A stretch of 64,000 nt of DNA, taken from positions 35,177,570 to 35,241,569 of the forward strand of contig OX381705.1 of the NCBI GenBank assembly GCA_947462335.1, given 5' to 3'. The notes under the pieces are model-generated. The model made no database searches. It was not told the origin of the DNA and worked only from the letters and a program-made list of their open reading frames with translations. The first letter of the stretch is position 1, and every line of letters starts with the position of its first letter. Made by a program: the position numbers and the translations under genes. Positions 55,866-64,000 of the stretch are shown here, in pieces. The stretch is from Harmothoe impar (lineage: Eukaryota > Annelida > Polychaeta > Phyllodocida > Polynoidae).

Positions 55866-57413
55866 AGGGGCCATTAAAATATTACGTAACAGCATAGGGG
55901 GGGGGGGAGGGGGGTCATGAAGTTTGTTACAAAGTGTTACAGGGGGAGGGGGGGTCTATAGACCAATGCAGCAAGAAAGGGTGACTTTTTAAAAATAAAG
56001 TTGTGTTTACGTTGGTTTCAGCAGAATCCTCACAACATTGTTTGTAATGGCTAAGTTTGCAAACGTCTCGTATCAGGAGACTCACAGGACAATTCCCTTT
56101 CAAACAGCGTACATTAGAATACAGGATTCTGAGATTATGTGATGAATTTGTAGGTCAAAGTGACAAAATGTCTGAGCAACATTATGTTTCTCTCACCTCA
56201 TCCCTGTAATATTGTATATTTTGGCCCTCCCCCCTACCTGCCCTGCCAAATGATGGTATTGATTTTGTGAAATGCACTCATCTCCTGGCCCCGATATGAT
56301 CTGGGAACACTGATCAGGGTAGAGGAGGCACAACCTCAAGTCTCCCCTAATATAAGAATAAGGGTATTAATAAACCAGTAATCGTAGATTACTGGATTAC
56401 AACTTTTTTGCACTAAGGGGGTGGTAATTTTTTTAGAACAGGGGGGGGTCAGTGGATTGTCACGCGAGGGGGTCGGAATCTTTTTGGTCCCCAGTACAAA
56501 TTGGCCCCCAGAATGTTGTAGTCGTAAATAGTGCCAATGAAAAACGGTACTACTGTGCATATAATCAATGGTAGGAGGCCTTAAATTTGTCACAGAATCA
56601 TAATCTGCGGCCCAAATTGTTCCCAAAGGCCTTGGTAAAAAAAATATAGAAAGTTGGTTGTTGCCATGGTAACCCTGGGTTGTGCTTGGAGGGGTCAAAG
56701 GTCGCTGGGCACTTGTAAAATTTCTCCAATTTGGGTAAGTCTGTTTCCATGGCAACTAGCGCAAAATCGGAACACACTTTTTTATGCGGGATGCAAATAA
56801 AAAGGTCAGATATGTGTTAAGCTTTAATTAAAGGGGTCATTTATTACTGCACACTCAAAAGAACCCCTTGGGGGGGGGGGGGCATAAACATGCCCCTTCT
56901 AAAAAAAGCTCTGCGTAACTATAGTTCAAAGAAGGGGGGCAAAAAGGTTTTGAGGGGTGAGGGGGGCACACAATCTTCCACGCACTGTCGAATGGGGGGG
57001 GGGGGGATAACAGATTTTTGCATCTCTGGGTGAAATCTCACCATCCCCCCTGTAAATGATGAATGAACACTCCCTTAGTGTCTGTGTTGTGTCGTATCAT
57101 CCTAGTTTGATTCAACCCACTGGTTTTGCTAGTGCATTTTGGGGGATATGAGCATGGCATATGTTCATTGAAATAACAGAAATTTAAAGGTTGAGAAAAA
57201 AACAAAGAGAACAAAGTAATACACTCTGCCTGCTGTCAGACATAGGCCTGCGAATACAACTCATAAAATGATGAGGGGGGGGGGGGGGGGGTACAGGCCT
57301 GTGTTACGTAATTATGGAGGGGGGTTCTGGCATTTTGTTACAGTGTGTTACAAGGGGGGAGGGGGGGTCAAAAAATGGCCAAAATTGTGTTACGTAATAT
57401 TTGAATGGCCCCT
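55866..57413. mobile_element. 1.5-kb TIR element with AGGGGCCATTNAAATATTAC ends
   Basis: The 26-bp ends (continuing GTAACA) match at 25 of 26 positions when inverted. Both ends carry GTTACA...GTGTTACAGGGGGGAGGGGGG blocks, and the right arm also holds an internal forward copy of TGTTACGTAAT. The middle (56395-57078) contains G-run MITE-like sequence ending GAACACTCCCTTA. No transposase was seen. Confidence 0.72.
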
Positions 57414-57659
57414 AAGGTTGATCGCTACTCATTGAATATGGACTCCTGCGCAGCTCTCTGCGCATATAGCTTAAAATGTTCAGAATGGGCTGATATTACA
57501 TAACTGGATACATATACATGCACACTAAGCAATATCCAAAAATTGAACCATTCCGAGCAAAATTGGCATTTTATTGCACTTTAAATATTTGATATATTTG
57601 GAGCCAGTGATATTTACTATTTTTAACAAGAATATTGGCACTATTTACCAATAAATCGT

Positions 57660-58881
57660 TATCGAGATTAATATAGATATCAGGGTTTACAAATACCTCG
57701 GTATTTCGATAGATGATAAGTTCACCTTTACTGATCAATTTAATGTAATGATCAAGAACCTAGCATACAAAATCTGGTTGTATAAACACATTAGAATAAG
57801 TATGGACCAGGTGACTGCTCTAAGAGTCTTCAAGACGATGGTTTTACCATTCTTTGATTATGGGTGCATATTTTTAACAGCGCTCCCGGTTACCTCGTAT
57901 CATAAGTTGCAGATTTACTGTAATACAGCACTTAGGGTTTGTTTTAAGGTTACTAACCCCTTGGATTGTCCAGTCAAAATGTTATATAAGAAAGCTAAAA
58001 TGCTGCCCCTGGACCTCCGAAGGGTCTACTTTCAACTCTCAACCTGTCACAGGATGGTATATGCTGGCAAAGTGAAAATTCTAAACCCATCAGGCACTAG
58101 AGCCACAGGTGCTCCACAAATATCACTCCCCCGGCACAAACTGACAATGTACATTAGAGGACCGAGTTACCAGGCAGCTTCCCATTGGAATGCCCTCTCT
58201 CCTCATCTAAGATGGATAGTGGATAAGGATGCCTTTCGGGTCGAAATAAAAAGGAGACTCGGAAAGTTGTTTATAAGAGACTGGAGGCATGAGAATCCCA
58301 TCCTCAACTTTGAGGGGGTTGGAATATTAAATGAGTTTAATGACCCTGCCCGTCGGTAGGTGTTAACCGCGGACGGTACTGTCCGGGGGAGGGTTAGGTT
58401 AGGTTCAGTTAAGTTAAAATTAAACTATTCTGTAATTAACCATAGGCCTGAGACCTAAAAACGCCTGACTGTGTAAGGTATATAAATGTGTCAAATTACG
58501 ACTAAGGTTTATGAACTACCTTCTGGTACTTGTCCACTTGTCCCCTTGCTTCTGATGAATTCTTCTGACGTGTCCTATAATGATAACCCTAAATGTAAAT
58601 GATCTCAGACTCCCCCATGTAAGTTGTACCCTGTTTATCCATGTTCCTCTGTTATAAATGTATTCATTTTTATATATGTACTATGTTTACATTCTCCTCC
58701 TTTTGGAGCAAACTGAAAATAATATTTTGATATGAAAATGTACACTTTTGGAAAAACTTCAAGAACGAATGCATGTAAAATAGGGTGAATGCTCTCCACC
58801 CTGACTGGTTATATTGTGGTAGAACAGTCAAACTGAGACATATAAACCAGGATACAATAAAAACCGTTTCAAAAAAAAAAA
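57660..58881 (+). mobile_element. LINE fragment (RT C-terminus and 3' UTR)
   Basis: The open frame to 58359 carries YKYLGISIDDKFTF, TALRVFKTMVLPFFDYG, ALRVCFK and GPSYQAASHWNALSPHLR, the post-RT region of a CR1/Jockey-type LINE. About 500 bp of 3' UTR leads to an A-rich end (58870-58881). The catalytic RT part is absent (5' truncation). Confidence 0.8.
57748..58359 (+). pseudogene. LINE ORF2 C-terminal remnant
   Basis: 203 codons without internal stops, from the truncated LINE. The start Met is internal. It lacks the YADD box, so it has no RT activity. Confidence 0.8.
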
Positions 58882-59819
58882 ATCTCATCCATGTGCTAAA
58901 AACAACCAAGGGTATAATATGTATGCATTTTTTACCCTGATCCTTGGCTTTTTACCCATTATTTTGGACTTTAAATATGAGATTTAGACAGTTTTTATGG
59001 AGATTCATCAAACAATAAGTAATGAAAGCCTGTTTTGATTAAGAGCCGGTTTGTATGAATCTCCATTTCTCTTTCATGGACAAACTGTGCATTCTCTCTT
59101 TGATCTTTGGCGGCGAGTGTGGCAGAAGTGTGCCAAGAAATACGATGCCATAAGATGGCGGCCATCCCTTTTGGGTAAATGGTATGGCCGGGAGGTATGC
59201 TTGAGGGCTTGAGAAAGAACTCGATCGCCGATTTAACAATAGAACTCGCTGATATAGCAATAGAACTTGCTGATTTAACAAAAAGAAAACTTGAATCGTT
59301 GAGTTTTGATGTTAAATCGCCGAGTTTTAATGTTAAATCGCCCAGAGTCACAGCAGTTCTGCCAGTTCCGGTTTGCGGCCCTTAAAGGGGGATTTTCCTA
59401 TGACTTTATAGCGGCCACCCCTTAGGCTTTTGGGTGAATGGTATGGTCCGAAACTGTACCTGAAGTAAAGGGAACTCGCCGATATAACAATACAATTCTC
59501 TAAAAAGTGATATAACAAAGTTGAATCCTCAAGTTTTGATGTTAAATCGCCGATTTTAGATGTAAAACTGCCGAGTTTGCTGTTAAACTGCAGAATCTTG
59601 ATTTTGAATCCGATTTTGACCCGAAAACCAATTTTGACCCGAAAACCAATTTTGACCCGCAAGACGATTTTAACCCAAAAACAATTTTGAAGTTCTCCGT
59701 CGGTTCCGGAAATCGGGTCGATTGGAGCGTAAACAGCGCAGATATTCGCTATTTTCATTTCGTCAAAGCGATCCCATGTTCCGTATTCCGTTCCATTGGT
59801 GCCTATGCAATAACATAGA
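58882..59819. repeat. Degenerate GTTAAATCGCCGAG and TTTTGACCCGAAAACCAA repeats
   Basis: 59216-59580 repeats phrases such as GAACTCGCTGATATAGCAAT, TTGATGTTAAATCGCCGAGT and AATGGTATGG. 59610-59665 has three 18-bp units of ATTTTGACCCGAAAACCA. Two halves (59170-59400, 59405-59590) look like diverged duplicates. Confidence 0.6.
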
Positions 59820-60545
59820 TGGTCATGCAATTACATAGGTTCCCATGCAATTCCATTGGTGCTTATGTAATATCATTGGTATCTATGCAATTCCATTGGT
59901 GCCTATGCAATTCCATTGGTGCCTATTCCATTCTAATGGTGCATATCAATTCTAATGGTGCAAATGCAATTCTATTGGTGCCTATGCAATTCCATTGGTG
60001 AAGCACCAATGGAATTGCACCAATCGAATTTCATAGGCACCTATGAAATTGCATTGATGCCTATGTCATTCCATTGATGCCTCTGTAAATTCATAGGTGG
60101 TCATGCAATTCCATAGGTGCCTATGCAATTCTGTAGGCGCCTATGCAATTCCATTGATGCCTATGCAATAGCATTGGTATCTAAGCAATTCCATAGGTGC
60201 CTATGCAATTCTAATGTTGCTTATGCAATTCCATTGGTGCCTATGCAGTACCATTGATGCCTATGCAATTCCATTGGTGCCTATGCAATTCCATTGGTGC
60301 CTATGGAAATCCATAGGTGCCTATGCAATTTCATTGGTGCCTATGCAATTCTGATGATGCCAGCCCCCGCTCTCTCACCCCCCGCTTACCCCACCTGTAA
60401 TCCCGTTTTGCGTTTTTTGCGTTCTGAGTTTTCAAGTTCTCTGCTCTCCCCGATGCCGCTGTCCCTGCTCCCGAACCCCCCACCCGCAATCTTAGGTGCC
60501 TATGCAAATCCATAGGTGCCTATGCAATTCCAATGGTCCCTATGT
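59820..60545. repeat. 20-bp minisatellite with orientation switches
   Basis: Unit CCTATGCAATTCCATTGGTG, about 28 degenerate copies. Near 60000 the array flips for about 30 bp and flips back, forming two hairpin-like junctions (CAATTCCATTGGTG-AAG-CACCAATGGAATTG at 59987-60017, and TTTCATAGG-CA-CCTATGAAA at about 60029-60048). A 130-bp unrelated pyrimidine-rich insert (60359-60490) interrupts it. Confidence 0.85.
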
Positions 60546-61200
60546 ATTTCCACAGTTACCGGTATGTCAAAATTTCAGTTTAGTCGAAAGTTTTCCAAAA
60601 ATGACCCTACTTTTCGGCACTGTAGACAAACATGAATGTACTAGTGTACATGAATGTACTACATCCTTTTTTGCAGTAGTAGTTAATTCAATGTAAATGT
60701 TGAGGTGTTGTCCGCTGAGACACTTTTTGTAAGGCCAAGAGTTTGATAAATGAGGACGGGAAACGATCCGTGGACAAAAGAGGATGCATAGTCGATAACT
60801 TACTGCACTGCACTTTTTGGGGCCATTTTGGGTCGGACTTCGGGTAGGTTTATATATTTGTATTCGAATTATCCAATGGAAACACAAATACCTGAGTCTT
60901 TTGTGATTAGGATCACACACTTGATGGGGGAGGGTAGGGTCTGAATGCTCGCAAATCGCCAAATCTTGAGTGCCTACTAATACTTGCTGTAGACTAGCCC
61001 CTACAGTATAGGTCAGCTTTAGTAAGTTAGTTGCGTATGGTAATAAATGTACAGTAACTTTAAACTTAAAGGCTGCTCGCACCAACTTCCTTACTCTTTT
61101 ATAATACTTTGGTTAAACAAATTCGCCTTAGAGTGCATAGAAACACTAGCTTTACCTTTTTTGGGCCTTACGTTCATGATTTTCTTGTACTTTTTGTCAG
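60546..61200. other. ESCO2 5' flank or intron
   Basis: Unassigned sequence ending in a good acceptor, TGTACTTTTTGTCAG at 61186-61200. An open frame that runs into the exon from 61109 crosses this acceptor, so it is not taken as coding. Confidence 0.55.
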
Positions 61201-62547
61201 GTCTCCCGGTGACATGGAAAGTTACCGCAGTGCCAAGCGCCGTGTAGAATACCCGGATCATGAAGCATCACCAGCAAAACGCACAAGGCAGTCCTCATCA
61301 GATTCGACAGAAAACTCATCCCCAACAAAAAAGGTACCCACCAAGTCATTTTACGGTGGTGGGAAAGGGAGGTACTTAAATCCTCTGGAGAGGAAAGACC
61401 TGCAAGAGTTAAGATCCAAGACCCTCTCACCACCTGGGGTAACCGAGCAAGAAGAACAAAATGTCCCCAAATATAATAAAAACACAACACCTTCAGTGCC
61501 AATCAAACCAGCTTCAAAAGGCAATAAAAAAGCTTCAAGAGGAAAGAAAGCCAAGTCTAAGAACAAGCCCATACTGAAAAAGACGGCTCCACAAAGGACC
61601 TCCTTAGACGAGAAAAGAAAGGCTGCTCCAAAAACGATCTCACCGTTTGATGAAATATTACCTGGCACACCTAAATCACCTGTAAGAAACAAGATTCCTG
61701 TAAAAGAAGAAACTCGAGTCTATTCACCAAGCCGCAGCGGGAGGAAATTCTTTAAAAGTCGGCGGGTGTCTGATACCTCTAGCCAGCCATCTGCTGTTGT
61801 TCAGAGAAATAATCTACGTCTGAAATACAAACCAACGGCAGTCGTTAAAAGGTCAACGGAGGAGTCTGAAAAGCCAAAGCTCCTTGGTAACACCCTGTCA
61901 AAGCAAAGCCCATCAACAGTTAAGACATTATCCCGTTCAAGTAGTCCTGCATTATCCCGTTCAAGTAGTCCTGCATTATCCCGTCCAAGTTGTCCTGCAT
62001 TAGCCCGTACAAGTAGTCCTGCATTAGCCCGTACAAGTAGTCCTGCATTAGCCCGTACAAGTAGTCCTGCATCAAACACGCGGTCGTCGCCCCGCAAGCA
62101 GCTCCTGTCCCAAGGAAGTCAGAGTTCAGGCCGCTTAACGATAGCTTCGTCAAAGAACCCGGGTTCCCAAGAGCTCTTTTCACCATCTGACTGGGATTTT
62201 GAAGATGACGATGAAGGAGTTGTTCCATTGGTGTCCTCAAACCTTAACATTAGAAGAACTGTGCTGAAAGAGAACCCCTCGAGTCAGTCCGCAGACTCCG
62301 GGCAGGCATCTCGGGAGTCTGAGCTGAGTAATGCTAGTGCGAGTAACGCAAGTGTAAGTAACGCAAGTGTGAATGGGGACTCTGTCGCTCTGCTGTCTGA
62401 GTTCTCAGAGGACATGTCCATGACATCGGAGCTGTCCTCCCGCGATCATAGTGACATGAGCACAGAAGTCAACGCCTCACCAACAACCAAAGACAGAGTC
62501 TTCTCCATCTTCAAAACTAGGACAGGATCGGTCACATCTTCTCCAAG
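61201..62547 (+). CDS. ESCO2: ESCO2-type cohesin acetyltransferase, first coding exon
   Basis: ESCO1/2 acetylate the cohesin subunit SMC3 in the nucleus to establish sister-chromatid cohesion. The exon starts after an acceptor at 61200; the ATG is at 61214 (MESYRSAKRRVEYPD) and it runs 444 codons plus two bases to donor GTCAGT at 62548. Evidence: TKSFYGGG...YLNPLERK (residues 43-61), matching the conserved N-terminal block of ESCO2 (FYNQNKWYLNPLERK from memory) tied to replication-factor contact. The rest is basic, Ser/Pro-rich and probably disordered, as in ESCO2. An 8-residue tandem repeat (LSRSSSPA / LARTSSPA, residues 239-286), a KEN motif (352-354) and a SNASASNASVSNASV repeat (about 376-390) are visible. 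DRVFSIFKTR near the end resembles VYPIF of ESCO2. The zinc finger and acetyltransferase domain lie outside. ESCO1 is possible; the block and the CCDC25 neighbour favour ESCO2. Confidence 0.85.
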
Positions 62548-64000
62548 GTCAGTACTGCTCCTTTGTTGGATAATAGATAGTCCATGAATACACTTACTAT
62601 AGTGTTAAAATTATACTCTTGCCTTCATTGACTCAGGGTAACTGAGTAATACTAAACGACCCAACCAAGGTTTAAGACGTGTTTGTTACATAGGAGAATG
62701 TCTATCATTCAGCCTGTGTTATAGATAGACATCAGATGACCAAAGGGATAGATGGGCAAGATCGGGGGACAAATGTTTCCTTCGAAAAGAAATCAAATAT
62801 CTCTTTTTTTCAATATGATATTGAACTGCGATCTTTCGACATAAATTTCTCTCTCTTTCGCATAAACTCTTAACTACTGTTAAATTGCTACCCTCTAAAT
62901 GAAAGCCACATAGGGTTCAATGTTAAACCAAAGATATAAATCACATTTTCAGCCACACAGCCCAATATTTCTCTCTTCACATGCAGAAATGCCATCTTGT
63001 ACATTAGAAATACCCTCCAACACACAGTAAAGAACCATCTAGCTACTTTAATTTAGATTTAAATTAAAGACACCAACACAGAGCAACAGTAGACAAATAT
63101 TATAGTCCCTGTTGCAACCATCATGTAGAGGGTGGCGCCACTGCAACTTCTTGTGCACTCCGAGAACTGCGCGAGACAACACCAGAGTTGCCAGCCACAA
63201 CGTCAGGCTATAAGCGGTGTTTAAAAATACCCTCATGATAATAGAAAAAAACATCTACCTTATTTAAATTAGATTTATATATTCTCCGCCCCCCCCAAAA
63301 AAAGAAGCTTTTTAGTTCTCTTTCCACCCGTCAAAGATATGGTGGCGCCACTAGCAGTTCTTGTACTCCACAAAAATTCAACAAGACAGCATGAGATTTC
63401 CACAGTGGCAGCATAAAAGGAGTGCAGAGCGAAATTGTACCACCCCTATCTTCGCCGTTTATGGTCCGACCAACTTGTTTTTTGACAGGAACAGAAGGCG
63501 GTACATCCCCGCAGCCTGCAACTGTCGCCCATACCCACCTGCACTCCCACACCCAACTGCTCACCCACACCCACCTGCTGGCCTGAAATGGAATAACATA
63601 CATGTATGACACATGACTTGAGGGTACTTTTTAACAAGGAATCCATTTTTGATGCCAGAATTGACCAACAAATGATTATAAGGGAGTACAATATTTAAGT
63701 ACATGATAAGCTACAGATCCAGCTTACCCTGAGTCATCTGTGAGGCCACTCACACGCTCAATCTTTATTTCTGCATGCATTTTCTCTGTGCAGGCTTTAT
63801 TGGACATTGAGCTTGGGATTTAAAACATATTTTTGACAACAGTTGTGGACAAAAAGGTTTATTTCCGGTAATTTTGGTATCAAATAATGGCGATACGGAA
63901 GAGTAGCCACTTTTCCCAATTTTAATGTAGGAATTCCTTCTTTTTCCCAGGGATTTCCACATTGAATTATATCAAGTTGATACGAAATCGCCTTTTTAAA
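62548..64000. other. ESCO2 intron (incomplete)
   Basis: Intron sequence to the window edge. It holds a GGTGGCGCCACT-containing segment (63125-63190) related to repeat Y, and repeat Y copy 2. No further ESCO2 exon was recognised. Confidence 0.6.
63308..63770 (-). repeat. Dispersed repeat Y, copy 2 (inverted)
   Basis: The reverse complement matches 42610-43040 closely: AAGATTGAGCGTGTGAGTGG, CTCAGGGTAAGCTGGATNTG, GTACCCTCAAGTCATGTGTC and the CAGGTGGGTGTGGG minisatellite. Confidence 0.82.

Noticed and set aside
61109..61213. Upstream extension of the ESCO2 frame to an ATG at 61109
   Set aside because: A strong acceptor TACTTTTTGTCAG ends at 61200, and the sequence before it reads as hydrophobic intron translation. 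The ATG at 61214 begins a typical basic, Ser-rich N-terminus.

Overview
The window is metazoan nuclear DNA: genes with short GT-AG exons, long introns packed with transposons, microsatellites and minisatellites, and no bacterial operon structure. The transposon mix (Ty3-type LTR elements, a tyrosine-recombinase retrotransposon, APE-type LINEs and many short TIR elements) and the frequent TAGGCCTA-like words suggest a marine invertebrate, perhaps a hemichordate, echinoderm or lancelet. The species cannot be fixed from sequence alone.

Four protein-coding genes can be read exon by exon, all with consistent splice phase. (1) IFT25/HSPB11, minus strand, 385-27837, 4 coding exons, 132 aa, complete; ciliary intraflagellar transport. 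(2) A SAMD15-like SAM-domain gene, plus strand, 28266-35553, 4 exons, 143 aa. (3) CCDC25, minus strand, 37675-54244, 8 exons, 208 aa, complete. (4) ESCO2-type cohesin acetyltransferase, plus strand, first coding exon 61201-62547 only; the zinc finger and catalytic domain lie beyond the window. They form two divergent pairs. IFT25 and SAMD15 have only 428 bp between start codons. CCDC25 and ESCO2 are head to head, as remembered for human 8p21. The SAMD15 and CCDC25 3' ends converge.

Layout: 1-385 IFT25 3' flank; 385-994 IFT25 exons 4 and 3; 1.37-8.3 kb a LINE holding a second LINE, which holds a pogo-like MITE, all inside IFT25 intron 2; 8.40-8.51 kb exon 2; 8.9-27.1 kb IFT25 intron 1, containing a decayed Ty3-type element (itself interrupted by a piggyBac-like MITE and a LINE), a Ngaro/DIRS-type element, a cluster of nested MITEs and a young Ty3-type element with paired 164-bp LTRs; 27.8-28.3 kb divergent promoter; 28.3-35.6 kb SAMD15 with hAT-like and G-rich MITEs in its introns; 35.6-37.7 kb plain intergenic DNA; 37.7-54.2 kb CCDC25 with repeat-rich introns; 54.2-61.2 kb promoter and upstream region with a TIR element, a LINE tail and a 20-bp minisatellite; 61.2-64 kb ESCO2 exon and intron.

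The cellular genes do not form one pathway: one acts in cilia, one in cohesin acetylation, and two have less defined roles. Most of the unusual structure lies in the mobile DNA: several MITE families whose interiors repeat their own termini, a set with ACCGTA ends, and a set with long G/C homopolymers.
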